Of a stretch of DNA of 64,000 nucleotides, positions 23,206 through 36,761 are shown one piece after another. The notes beneath the pieces are model-generated. The model was given only the letters and a program-made list of their open reading frames with translations. It was not told the DNA's origin and ran no database searches. Each line of letters opens with the position of its first letter. Position 1 is the stretch's first letter. This DNA is from Eremophila alpestris peregrina (lineage: Eukaryota > Chordata > Aves > Passeriformes > Alaudidae). Location: contig WMCF01000008.1 of the NCBI GenBank assembly GCA_009792885.1, forward strand, positions 17,594,952 through 17,658,951, read 5' to 3'. Made by a program: the position numbers and the translations under genes.

Positions 23206-26200
23206 GGTAAGCTGCATTTTGAATGCTGTTTCCTTGTTTCCAATAACATCTCTGAGCCAGACCACAGATGCTCCACCTGTCTTTTCCACCCCTGGCCATT
23301 CAAAAAAACACTCACTGGCACACTGCTTTCAGTGTTCCAATTGCCTCCAAGGGCTTAACTCTCCCTGCCCCCTCTAATGACCTTCTTCCTTGTACACTGA
23401 GCACAAATAAACATGATTTTTCATTTTTGTACCCCATGCTGTGGGAAAAAAAAGACAAAGAAAAGCTGGAAGCTGTTGTAGCCCTGGCTTCAGCTCTGTG
23501 CTGAAGGGTGCTGGCCTTCACTCTGTCCCTGGGCTATGCACCTTCAGAAAACCACTATTTTTATCTTGTGATAAGGGCCCAAGGGCTCAAGTGGGATCCA
23601 GAACACAGACAGACACAGCCCAAGGTCAATATGTAGGCAAACCCAGCTTGCTCATGACTGACTAGCAAATGCCACGTCCCTTATCCCTTTTGAAACATCC
23701 CTCAGCACAAGCCTTCCCCAAACACACTCTCCATTTACATGCCATTTAATAACACCCCAGTATAAATGAACACCTCTCAGAAGAAAATATCCAGTTCTAA
23801 TCCTGAAATGATTTTGTAAATAATTTTACAAATGAAATTGGTAAAATTCTTTTTCCCCCACTCAGCAATGATCTGGACTAATTAAAGAAAAGCTAGCTTC
23901 CTGTTTGAAGGAATGGCCCTTCCATATTCATTGACCCACCTTGATGTTAGTGTATTTAAGCCATGCAGGCACCACTAAGATTTGAGATTCCATGCAATTA
24001 AACATTGATACAAGAGGAAAATTATCCTTTTAGCAGATTACTAACAGCACACTGGCTTCTGTTGTCCACATGGGATCCTGAAAATTGCTCTTGCCTGCAT
24101 GGAGCTCAACATTATACACTACTGCAGAAAAGGAGCAGAATTAGAAAACAATTATTGGTAAGTATGAAACTGTGGCACCATAAAGGCCCCATGTGTAAGA
24201 CCAACCTAAGGAGAAAGAAATTTTAAAAACTACCAGCTTTCCTTTTTCCTTTTTTTCTTTTTTTTTTTTTTCTGCACAGCTGGAAATGAATTCCCTGCTG
24301 TTTCATATTTCCTTTACTGATTAAAAGTGTTGCCTACTGCATAATTCTCTTCAAGGCCTGGATTTTCTAGGTGAAAGCATCATTAGAAACAACAGGGCTG
24401 AGGTAGTGAAATAGGGTCAAATTAAAGAATTCTTATACAATACGAGCAGTAAAATGTATTTTTCCCAATAACATTTTATGCATGGCAGAAATTCCTTTTC
24501 CACATCAAAGTCAAGACACATTCAAATAATGAGTTAGTGCAAGAACATCAAGGGTAGGACATTTACATTTTTAGGAAGAAACAGACTTGCAATAGGCAAT
24601 GCTGGGTATTAATCTTGGTTAGCACCAAAACATGTTTTTCTGGGAAAGGTTCTGAAGACCTTTCTGACCTCCTTTCTCTGCCCTCAGGAACTGAGAGAAT
24701 CAAGTATTGCACATGTTGAGAGAGCTATGCTATCAGCACAGGAAAGGAATCAGAAGCTTCTCTGGGCTAAACATCTCACTTTCTCATCTATGAGAAACTT
24801 TAAAGTATCCATAGTCTCACCCTCATTCTAAGAATTGTGTTTTAGACATGCAAGGAGCCTTCTGGTTTTCTATTAGGTTTTTTTCTGCCTAGTAAAGGTA
24901 AGCAGTAAACAATGTGCCATTAGCTTGTGTAAAAATGTAAGCAATCTAATTTTAGTAAGAATGGCAAAGGAAGATAAGTACATTGGGTTCAATTAATGCT
25001 GATGCTAGAAGTTGTAGTAGGAAGTCAGCATTTCTTAAAACTTTGTTCATACTGAGATCCCATGAGCTCCCAGTTGTTTTATCCTGTTTACATTAAATAT
25101 TCTGGCAGAGTGGTGACCCACATAACCTCCACATTTTCCTCTTAGAGTTACAGTTAAAGACAGGGCTTAGGTACAAGACTTTACTTATAGCATCCCTGTC
25201 AACTGCATTTGGTGTTCAGGGGTTGCTTATAACCACATCATCCCCAATAAGTACTTTTTTTTTAACAGTAAGTTTAAAAAAAGTTATCTTGATGAAATCT
25301 TGGGAATGTGACTCTTCCAAAATGCACAACTATGCTTTTCAGTCCTGTTTTTAACAAAATTCATTTAAATAGACAAACAGGAAATGAAAATAACCCTTGA
25401 CCTTTCTCTTTAGTCAGTCTTAAAGTCTGCTGGACTCTGTCAGCATTTACAGGAATGTTTCAACACCTCTTGATCTGCTGAAGTTCTACTCTCTATAAAT
25501 GAATTAAAATATATGGCATCATTAAAAATATTATTCTTTCAGAGCTTATTTAACTAATTTTCATTAGAAAGAAATTAGACAATTTAATGGTGACAGTTAC
25601 ATGTTGAAAAAAAGCCATTCTTAGCCCTATAATAACAAAAAATTAAAGTAGCACTCCTAAGGTGTATTTGTCATTACCAGAGTGCCATTCTTGTAGCTTC
25701 TGACTATGTATAACATTAGTTTTCTCATTTGTTTCCCTCCAAATTCCCCAAAAATCTGGATTTCACAGAAGATGATTTACTTTCACTTTGTCAGCACTCA
25801 GCCACTTTGCTCTTTTTCTCAAGCTCAAGCCTGTCTGGGAGCACAGACTAAACATTATTATACTTATCTCCAGTAGAAACACAATCCAGATTTCAAGCAC
25901 TTGAACACAGCAGAGGGGATCTCTGCACTTCAGTGCCAGGGCCACCTACATTCAAAAAGGAGCACGTGCCCTTGGCTGGTGGGACAGGAGCACAGGAGCA
26001 TGTGGATCATGCTGTGGTGTTTGCACTGTACCTCTGTCCCGGGAACATTTGTTTTAGGAATTGGGAAATTTCGATACAGACTGTTAAAAGCATCTGCACC
26101 CACCTCTGGTGCTTTGCAGCCAGATGCCTTAGCCTGAAGTGGAGCTCTTTCATTCACAGCTGTAAAAGAAACACTTCTATATTTATAGGAACAGATTGAA

Positions 26201-29200
26201 GGAAACCTGACTTCTAAGGCACTGAGTTGTGTGGGTGATCTGGGCTCCTGGTGCAGGACCACCTTGTGCATTTTTCCCAGTGGTGAATAGAAAATGGGTA
26301 ACCCATTTTCAGAGTGGTTATATGAGCTCCCCTCAGTTTAACATGGGTACTGACCTCTGTGCATCCACAGATGGGACTGGGAAACCCCCAGAAAGGAAGG
26401 TTTTAAATACATTTTCCTCCTAAATATTTCTTGCCAACAGTTTTGGGTATCCCTGCTCTGCATCCTGCTTGTTCATGAATTTTTGCTCTCATGGGCTTAG
26501 CACTCCCCATGCATAACTTGGAAGTGTAAGCACCTTTTCAAGGCTGCTGATCACACCTGAAATAGTCACTGGTCTGAGCTGGTCACCCTAGGACAGCATT
26601 ACAAGGCCACATTCTTCTGGTGGTCTAGTCTTGTGACAGCTGGGCTGATACAGTATTCAAAAAAAAAAAAGAAAAAAAAAGTAAACCCACCAAAGAAGAC
26701 CTCTAGGTACTGGGATGCGGGGTACTTCTTACTTCAGAAATACAAAACAATGTCACACTTACACTGTCAGAATACAGCCTACAGCCTCTAATTCTTGTCT
26801 TGGAAGGCAATACACTTTTATTCAGTTATTTCCTACTGCTGGAGAGAAGCCATTCTCTCCTAACCACTGCCATGAAACATTCATTTATAAAATAATTCTT
26901 CCTTGAATGTTTGTGTTTTTCCTGAAAAAGGATTTGGAAACAGCAGGGATATGAGCTCTCTCCTCTTTCAAACTCTGCACTATAATTTTTATGACATGTT
27001 TATCAAAACAACCATCCTTTATCAAGATAAAAACTTTGCTTTTGCAAGGGCTCCTGCATTAATCCTAATTGAAAACGTGGAGAGCTAAGACCTAAGAATT
27101 AGGTGGAATAAAAAAAGGTTTCACAGTCTGCTAAAAGAAATCTCAGTAGCAGGCTATGAAAATGCTGGATGTTAGTACTGTACATCAGCAAACAATATCC
27201 AGAGTTCCTCAATTTACACAGGAAACATTTTTAATAGGCACTGTACAAGCAGCTCTCAGACACTGACTCCTTCCCTCTCACTCCTGAGTAAGTCTGCAAG
27301 TCCACAGATCATCAGAGCTCTCACAGGGATACAGCAGCAAATCCTGGCGCCTGCAGTGTGCATTTTTCAGTGTTGCCATGGTGATCTCCAGTACGCTTAT
27401 CCCCTGAGAGCTCAGCTCAAAATTCAGAGGGAACCAAAGCAGGACAAAGAAATGACACCCAAGCAAAAGCAACAGGGATATTATGTGTAATTAGCACATG
27501 AACATCTGTTCATAGGGAAGGTTTCAGAAAAAGAGTTATTCTTAGAACTGAGTGGTCTTTAGGAAAGAAGTGCAGTTTTCATAGTCCCAATTCAACCATG
27601 GAATAAACCCAAGAATTTCTAACTCTGTCTCTGTGTATGGATCACTATTTGGCACAGGGTAAATCCTCAACCTTAGTACTGCAAAAATCCATATTTTTTC
27701 AGTCAGGACAGAGGAAAAGGGCTAATTAATCAGATAAAAAGAGATAGATGACTTTAATAATATAGCACTGTAGATCAGCAACAGATCACTACATAACCAG
27801 AATGCAACATTTACTTTTTAGAACATTTTATTTCCCTATTTTATGAAAAGAGTTAATTCAACAATTCCTAAGTATTGGAGCAATTCATTTTTTTGCCAAT
27901 TACTTTACATAATCTGTCAGTCCTTATTGCAGTTCTACTCTCTTACTGCACTTTCAGCAAAAGGAAACTACATTTGTGCAAACATGAAAGCAAGGCTCAT
28001 GTCAAGTAATGTATGATCTTGATATATAGCTGAGAAACCTATTTCTCTTTCACTCCTACCTTTTGAAAGTCCTATGTTATATGGGACACACACATAAAAG
28101 TAAACCATCAGGAAGAGACACCAAAATTAAAAATCTGGGCTACGTCAGATATGTCACAGTCCAGAGAAATTACTAAATGAGAATCAATCAATGTTTTGCC
28201 ATTAAGGAGGCAGGTTTCAGTCAGAGCTTATTATCAGATTTCATCAGACCCTTTTGTGCCTAAATGAGCTTGGACATTTGTTAATCCTACATAGTTTGAT
28301 GCTCAGACACTTGTGTACGGCAGTTTCTTTCCCCAAAATTATATTCTTTTTTTGTTCTTATGTGGGTTTCTTTGCTTGTCCTTTTCATGTCATCATCTAT
28401 GATATCACTGAATACTTAACCACATTATGAAAAGCTGCCTCCTCCTGAATAAGCTTGGAGTTTTTCTGTCAGATCTGCTTTACTTTCCACAAAACCTTTC
28501 TGGGTTGGTACAGCACTAATCACTTCAGAGCTTTGCTCCATCCCCTCTCACAAAATCTGGTGTGCAGTCCATCTGCTTATGACCATGGGCAGCACTTGAC
28601 CTGCTGCCTTTGTACTAATGCCTGATGCTCATCACTGTGGAAGGTGACCTGGTGACAGGATGTTCATGGAGGTTTTGGTTTCTTCAGCATATTCAGGTTC
28701 TCACAGTCCCATTGATAATGGACATAGGAAGGGTTGTGCAACTTAAACTACCCAAGTATCCATTTGTATGAGGCACAAATGTTTACTCAATATACGTTTC
28801 TCTCCTCCTTGTAGCCCTTGAGTCCCTAATTTTTCTTTGCTTTCATTCATTGAGTGAATTCTCCATGCTTTCCTAGGCTATAAACTCCCTGGTTTTCAAA
28901 TCACTACAGGTCCAACAACTGTTGACTGGAGGAAGGGCTGAGGGAAAGACCCAGCTAAAATCTTTGGTACTTATCATTTTATCTTTAGCTCCTCTTCCAA
29001 AGGGTGCTGACACTCGCCTTGAGCAGCTTGCCTGTATTTTAAGCTTTCTTGATCCCTTCTAACAGTGGATCAAGCATTTATCTCCAGCATACATTGGTAT
29101 TTCTGCTCAATTGCAGGGAAACAACTTGAACTTTAACAAGATCCCTACAAAATCACTGACTGCAGTAGACATAATACCATGGCTCTTACCTTGATCCCTT

Positions 29201-31570
29201 CAGGGAAGAGGTTTTATTTACCACAAATAAAGATGAAGACTGACAAGCAGACTTCAAATTAAAGCAAAAGCTAGAAAAATCTTGGATTACTTGTGGAAGC
29301 AGCATTTAACAGCTTAACATACTCTATTTAGATATTATACTGCCTATTTTACCTCATAATGAAAGCAAACTTGTGAACAAAATCATCAAATCACTCACTG
29401 ACAGGCAAGAATTTAAATAAAGTTTGCTCTTATGAGATCATTTTGTACTAATTTCCATCTCTTAGATGCTTATGCCTTTTCCAGGGTTGATGAATGGAAT
29501 TCCAACCACTCCAGGAAACATAGTTGTATTTTGTAATGTGCATACGCTTAGGGAATTTACTTAAAATGCTCACTTTACTCACTGTAACAGCATGCACTCT
29601 ACCACCCACTATTTGTATGACAATATTTTACAAGGATACTGCAAATCTTTAAACAATGGGGACAAATTAAGCATACAGGAGCTGTCAAATATTTACCTCA
29701 CCCAGGAATGTTAGCTATATTAGAGTAATGCCAAAGATGATAAATGCAGTTCAACTTCACTAAAGGAGTTGGGAGAGCAATACAAGAAGCAACACTACAG
29801 AGATGCTGGCTTCAAAATCATGTGTTGCAAAACATTGGATGTGCCCTCTCCTTTCCCCCTCCCATTTGCCTTTCCTCTCCCCTGCTAGTCAGCAATTGGA
29901 GTCGCAAGGCAGACTCCTGTTGGCTCTTTAACAGATGCATAAGAAAGATCATACCATGCCAAACACCTCATTTGGGAAACCTTCTTTTTTCTCTACTCTC
30001 TCACAAGGTCAGTTTCAGTTTATCTAGTGAATATAAAAGTAAGCAGCTTGCCCCTCTCTCCAGGTTGTCCTACCATTAATTTCAAAGAAAAATATTGGGT
30101 GAATGTTATCCTTTCCTAACATCTGAACAGAACAGTTGATACCTAGTTCATCACTAGAGAGAATCTATGTCACCTCTAGGCACAGTAATTCCTTAGTCTG
30201 AAAGGTAAACCTCTGCTTTGGCTGGTAGTGGCATGCAAAAGGTGGTCAGAAGACACTCATGGAGCTGTTCTAGCAGGAACAACCCATTTTTCAACTTCTG
30301 TCCAGTGTAGTTTATGGCTCTTGCTTAGGCTTGAGTTTTGGTTGCAGCCATACTCATGGCACTGATGGAAGTACCAGGGTGGACTGGTACCTAAGAAAGT
30401 GGGTGTGTGTATAAACACATCCTGACACAATTGAAGTAGAAACTTTCAGTAGGTTTACTGCAACTGAAGAAAAAAACCTCTCCCTGTCACCTTTTCAAAG
30501 ACAAGAGACAGACTTGCTGGGAGAAAATGTCATCTCTGTTCATTCTTCTTTCATGAGAATAAACACCTGCTTTTGTATAGGATTACTCTTTTAAGGGTAC
30601 CTCATTTATTTACAATAATGTTAGCACATTCAATTTTGCTCAAGTTGTGCAAAATAGATATATTTGGAACGTTTTCCTCCATACAGTTTTTGTTTGTTTG
30701 TTTGTTTGTTTCTGTTCTCCATCTACATCATGTACTTGTTATTTTCCTCCTGGTCCTATATATACTTCAAAGACATCTTTTCAAAGAACAATTTCTCTCA
30801 GCATAGCTTGTCCCCAAGCTGTAAAAGTTTTACTCCCATGTACCTCCCTCAGGAGAGATAACTTCTTTGCATAATGCTCCTTTAGGCAAAATCTGTAATC
30901 ATGCAAACAGGTAGAACATTTCCATGTGGGGCAGCTCAAGCAGGAAGCATACACATCTTGCAAAGCAAAGTCAGGGTAGCACCACAAATATTTACACCCC
31001 GAATAAAATCTATATCCTGCAGATTGGACCACTATAAACAAGTGCTATCCAATATATCTTTCAAAGCAATCAGCTAAAGAATTCCCATATGGATGGATGG
31101 CCCAACTCACACAAGGGTGTGAAAAGCCTGGCACTACAATGAATCAGCTCAATTGACCACATTTCTTTCCTAGAACCATCCCAGCCTTAGAACAGGATCT
31201 TCTTAGCTTTGCTTTCTACAGTCATTCAGTTTCTGGATTTTTCTCATGATGCACCGACCAATGTCACTGCAGAACCGGGACCAAACTTTCCCTGAGGCTT
31301 CTGTAAAGAATAATATAGCTCATGTTTTCTAAAGATGTTGGCTGTAAGAAGTGCAGGAGGACCTGGGGAATGTGCTCACCACCCCTGACATTAGCTGTAC
31401 TCTGTGTTTCTGTGTTTCTGCTTGCTACAATGGAAATGGTACAGTGACCCTTTTTTCTTCTCTGAGTACCCTGAAGAGACAAATGGCCAGCAGCCTCTGA
31501 TTTTTGGTGTAAACTGATGGCAGAGGATGCCAAGGCCAAAGTTGTGACCTGGCAACCTCAAGGTCGGGGG
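23206..31570. other. Non-coding stretch, no gene seen
   Basis: No exon, known repeat or RNA gene recognised. There is a pyrimidine-rich tract at about 24240-24272, an interrupted A-tract at about 26660-26681 and a (TTTG)n tract at 30687-30712. Frames of about 111-113 codons at 25930-26271 and 29744-30079 show no domain signature. Confidence 0.6.
30687..30712. repeat. (TTTG)n microsatellite
   Basis: About five to six uninterrupted TTTG units. Confidence 0.95.
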
Positions 31571-31939
31571 AAAAAAAAGAAGAGGGAAAAAGGGAAAAAG
31601 GGAAAAAGNNNNNNNNNNNNNNNNNNNNNNNNNNNNNNNNNNNNNNNNNNNNNNNNNNNNNNNNNNNNNNNNNNNNNNNNNNNNNNNNNNNNNNNNNNNN
31701 NNNNNNNNNNNNNNNNNNNNNNNNNNNNNNNNNNNNNNNNNNNNNNNNNNNNNNNNNNNNNNNNNNNNNNNNNNNNNNNNNNNNNNNNNNNNNNNNNNNN
31801 NNNNNNNNNNNNNNNNNNNNNNNNNNNNNNNNNNNNNNNAGGAAAGGAAAGGAAAGGAAAGGAAAGGAAAGGAAAGGAAAGGAAAGGAAAGGAAAGGAAA
31901 GGAAAGGAAAGGAAAGGAAAGGAAAGGAAAGGAAAGGAA
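31571..31939. repeat. Polypurine microsatellite interrupted by an assembly gap
   Basis: The left flank (to 31608) contains about three AGGGAAAA units of 8 bp. Bases 31609-31839 are 231 N. The right flank (31840-31939) is an uninterrupted (AGGAA)n pentamer array of about 20 units. The plus strand is pure purine in both flanks. The open frames reported across the gap are artefacts of the repeat and of N translation. Confidence 0.95.
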
Positions 31940-34198
31940 CCCCAAACCTCAAGCACTAAAAAACATACTTCTTAAAAACCATGGCAGGTCCATTCATTAT
32001 CTGGAAATTTCCAGATCCATTTTTAAGGAAACTCTTGTCTGTGAACAAACAAGAGTTGCAATGTTTCACAAGTTCCTAGGAACTGTAATTTGATACGATT
32101 CAGTTAACTAGTAACAAATTAAAGTCCCGCAATTTTAAGGAAAACCAGCAAAGATAAACAAGACTTTTGTTTACAAAGTCATTGGCTTACTGACTGATAA
32201 TGAGAAATTTCCTACCTAAATGTAGATATTTTTGCATCTTGACATTATTTCGTGACATTGTCATGTCAGCTTGATCAAACTGAATGCTGCAGCAACAGTA
32301 CACCAGAATATTGCCTAGGTGCCCGAAGGAATGGTTATTTTTAAATGCAATATCTTTTGCACTAGATTAATTGCATCAAATATTGTTGAAGTTTGCCTTG
32401 AATTCAGGCCCCCCAAAAATTATTAGGCAAGCAAGTTGTCTCAGTATTTAATTGTTACTTTTATCCTTGTTAAATCCCTTAATTAAATATAATATAACAT
32501 TAATTAAAGATAATTATGAAGGTTCAAGTAATATGTTTAAATGTTTTAAAGGAGGGAGAAAGACAAAATAAGAACACAAGTTTGGCTTATAAATAGATTT
32601 CATATAAATTAAAAATTTAGCATTAAAAAAGTAACATCCTGAATGCAAGGGGCACTTTTTCATGTTTGCTAGCACAAAAGTAACAGCAAAGGTTAAGAGC
32701 AGTGGAGATTATTTATTCTATGCATAACAGTGCATTAACCAAATAATTTTCATTTAGCAAAGGGACAGACCAGTTTACCTGAGACAGCTGCCTAAGCAGC
32801 ATCATTGCTATGACAAAGTGAGAGGATGCACTGCAGGAATGGACCAGAAGTCCCATACTGGGAAGAGACTCGTAACACACCTGCAGCTGGGCTGGCCTGG
32901 CACCAAACCCAGGGGGATCAGCAGCATGAAGACTTCAAATGCACTTTTGCAGAAGCCCTGGTCTATAGGTCTATAGGAAGAGTGAAAAACCCTGTGCAGG
33001 GAGCTGGCAGCAGCAGGGGCTGCTGAGGTGAAGGAGTGGCACTATCCTGCCTCCCCCAAGGAGTTCTCAAAGCCCTGCTCCCTGGGCTCTGTGGGCTCAG
33101 AGCGTGTTTCAAAAATTAATTAGACATTAAATGAATGGGGCCTCCTAAAAACAGTTTATTAGTAATTGCACTGTTCCTACAGGCATAGCATCCAGAGGCC
33201 TCCTCTCTACAGACAAGCAAACAGCAGCATGATCATCAGCAAGAAGAGCAGCAGGCCAGTGCCCTTATCTGTGCCTGTTCATGCTGGTATTGTTCACACT
33301 TGAGTGGTTCACTCACCTGAATTTAAGAGGTGAGGTGAGGAAGCTGATTTCACCTATTCAAATTCAGCAGTCCCATAAAAGGGCTTACTTTGTTCAGGAA
33401 TCAAAAGTTTATGGAGACAAAACCAATGTAGCATCTGAGAATGACACTAAAAATTATACTCAAGCTGCACAATCAATGTGAAAGTCAATGCTGAAAACTG
33501 ATTTGCAACAGTTCCCTCTAAGTCTGTAATGCATTTCCTTTTCTAAGCAGGGACAATTCTCAATTTTTGTTGCCAGACACAACAAGAAACTTGATGCCAA
33601 TATTCTCACTTCTTTGAGAGCATAGAATAATAACCCAAATGGGCAACTCAACCTGCTTATTCTGTAAAATACTATGGGATGACACATTGATTTGAGAGAG
33701 TTACGTTACCTCCCATTCCCATTGCACTCTAGGAGAAGGAAGAAACCTGCCAAATACAGTGTGGGTGATAACCATGCAGTTGTATTCACCAACTTTTACA
33801 GTAAGAAAAGGACAACAGTTTAGGCTGGCACCTTTGACAGAAATTTTTCAATTAATCTCCTCTTTGCATCCCCACAAAACTTCAGATTTGGCTTTATTAT
33901 GACAAAGAACTGATGTGAAGCCCTACTTTACTGAACCCAGCCATTCTACTTGGCTTTGCTAGACTTTGGTAAACTGCTTTTTGCCTTCTCTTGATCTCCC
34001 CAGGATGCAGCAGCCCTTGCCAAAAATAATTTTCCTTCACAATTCCCTTGCAGAGGTTTGCACTGTTTTAATGCTGTAGCATCACATATCCTTTTAATCC
34101 CTGCCTACACATTTTAACATTTCAAACACATGATTATTTATAAGCAAAATGCCACCAGGGCTTTGGTGAGGTAAAGTGATTTAGTGAGGACTGAAACT

Positions 34199-34220
34199 GG
34201 GGAAGGGGGAGAGGGGAGGG
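34199..34220 (+). other. G-quadruplex motif adjoining an AP-1-type site
   Basis: Four G runs (4, 5, 4 and 3) are separated by loops AA, AGA and A, satisfying the canonical G3+N1-7 pattern with very short loops. TGAGTCA follows immediately at 34221-34227. Structure formation and function are inference. Confidence 0.7.
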
Positions 34221-36737
34221 TGAGTCATCATTTGGTGTTTTTAATCCTTTGCTCCTCCTCTGTCGGGCTTTGTTATTAGCAGTAGCATTTACTCACTTTG
34301 AGCAGGGCCAAGACAGCAAACAAGTTCTCTGAATTAGACAGCCAAACAATTCCAGCTCCTAATTCAGCCATGCACGCCTGCTCCAGGCTGTTCAGTCCCT
34401 TGGGACCCCTTTTGTAGCCTAGACTTTGCCATCCTTCAAGTGCCAACTCACGGACAGCCTTTGGCCAGGGTTTTGTGCATTCCCACCTGCCCCTGCAAGA
34501 GGGAGAACAGGCTGGGATGGAGTGACGCCATCCTTAGTTTTGTGTTGGATTCAGGGCTGGGCATTGCCACACCAAATGGAGCAAACAGGTTACAAAAACT
34601 GTTTGCACAGACAAAGCAAGGCACTTGACAATCACCACCACTTCAACTGAAACACCATTTGGAAACAAGTTGCACACTGAAGGGGAGTCAGCACTTGTTC
34701 AAAATCTCCTCTCCCTTTCAGTTGCTGCTCAATAAAGCAGCAAAAACGTGTCCTCCAGCCCAATTATACCACTCTGCTGATGCTGTAACAAAAGGAGAGA
34801 GAGCCATGACAGAAATAACAAGATAACCTGCATCTCTAATGGAAGCAACAGCAGGAGGCAGGAGAATTAATTTCTATCACACACCATTTTTCTTTTCACT
34901 TCAAGCACCCTCTCCCTCTCTAAAAACTCCTTCTATACACATCTTTTGGAAAGAAAAAATCTTTGAAGATGGACCCTCCCAAGACTATCTACACCTCATA
35001 CTTTTTTCAGTTCCACTGAGAAACAACTCTGCCTTAAGGTATGAGAGCTGGGCATTGCAGGGACCTGAGCCCAGCCTGGGAATTGACAACATGTAGGTTC
35101 CAGCTCTAGGCTTTTTAGGGCTGCTTTAGTTTGGAAAAAAGTCTTTTATGTGTGGGTGCCTCAGGTTCAGCTGCCTTACATCCTCATGTTTCTGCACCAA
35201 AATACTTGCACTCAGTTTCAAAAGAGTGAGTACTCTGGAGTTCTAAGCATAATTTAGGACAACTAAGAAAATGAAGAACCTTTGAGAATTAGACTACTTA
35301 TTTCAGTAAATTAACTAGGTAGCAACTGTGAAAATGCTGATGTTAGACAGTATTTAGCTTCCTGGGCTATAAATGGATATAATTTTTACTTACCTGACAG
35401 GTGTGTCATGAGAATTAGCTAATATTGACACTTTGATCTTTAAAATGCTTTGCCAAGTATTAATTAAGGGAGAACCATTTTGCATTTAAAATACCAAGTA
35501 TTTTGAAGTCGAATTTGTCTCCATCCCTCTCCTAAAATGGTAAAGAATCTACTGTTTGTTTTTCTACATATTCCCCAGGAGATTATTTCAGAGAAACATG
35601 AGAAAGGAGGACTGACATGTGGGTCTGTGTTTCAAGGAGGATGAATGAATACCTCTAAATAAATAGCTGTGTTTTGTTGCAAGAATCTTCTCTCCTGTGG
35701 GTCTTTTAGCCAAACCTGTAGACTTAGTCAAGTGTTACTGGATTAGGGAGAAAGGTCACTCATCCCCTCCAATAAACCACATTTTCATAACTAACCTACA
35801 AGGTTTTTTTTACAAGTCTCAAAGTGAAGTACATAGCACATTTTAAATTTCAAGTCTGCAACTAATGGTAAAGTGTGGTCTCATTTCTCTATAGAGGGAA
35901 AGGTGCCAACATATGGGCAAAACTCTCTTACAGTTCATCTGCAGCCAGTGATATGAAATACATAGGAAGCTGTGCAATGCTTTTGTGAGATGGGTCACCC
36001 TGTAGGCTTCTGCTGGAGAAAAATGGAGAGCCAAGGCTTGCCTGTGGAGCCAGCTCTCTCCCAGTGACTCTGTGCTCCATAAGGGCAGGATAAGGACAGG
36101 ACTTTCACCATGGGCAATCATTGCAAAGATCTAGCAGCAAGGGCATGACATTTGGCCTTTACATGACCCAGTGAATATAAACTCAGATTAGAGGGAAATA
36201 AAAGATTGTATTTGATAGCATGTGAGAAAACAACAGCCTAAATAAATCTCCAAATAAGCTGCTCTGCACACTCTGGAGAGATCATTATGCAGGGCTTTCC
36301 TGTGGTTGTTACTGCTGGTGGTTACAGCCTGACCTGGTGTCACAGGCTACTCATGCTGGTAGTGCAGAGGTGTCATCTCTCCTGGAGCTGAAGGATTCTC
36401 CTTTAAGTTAGTGAGGCCACACAGGGAAGGCCGAGATGGAGGCAAAGAAAACAAGAGAGGATGTAGGTGTGGGAAGAGAGGCCAGAAATCACAGGCATGA
36501 AGACAGATGCAACCCATGTGTAGTGCCCTGCATGCCCTTTAGGGTCTCAGTGTGACAGTGGCAGAAATTCTGAGGGAGCATTTTGCAATATCACATTCTT
36601 GCCCACTGCCCAAGGCATGCAGAAGATATGGAACAATTTTTACCCGTTTGGTGACTTGAGTCTTATGGATCTAAAGATGTCTTCGAGGTGATTCTGGGAC
36701 TTAAGTCTAATTGATTGTCATGTATAGAATTAAAGTT

Positions 36738-36761
36738 CCTTATGTGACTCCTTATGTGACT
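36738..36761. repeat. 12-bp tandem duplication
   Basis: CCTTATGTGACT occurs twice head to tail without mismatch. Confidence 0.95.

Noticed and set aside
23003..23299. 98-codon minus-strand frame
   Set aside because: Overlaps the CR1 3' end; no independent gene evidence.
31391..31975. Open frames of 132-184 codons across 31391-31975
   Set aside because: They are translations of the AGGAA array and of N bases.
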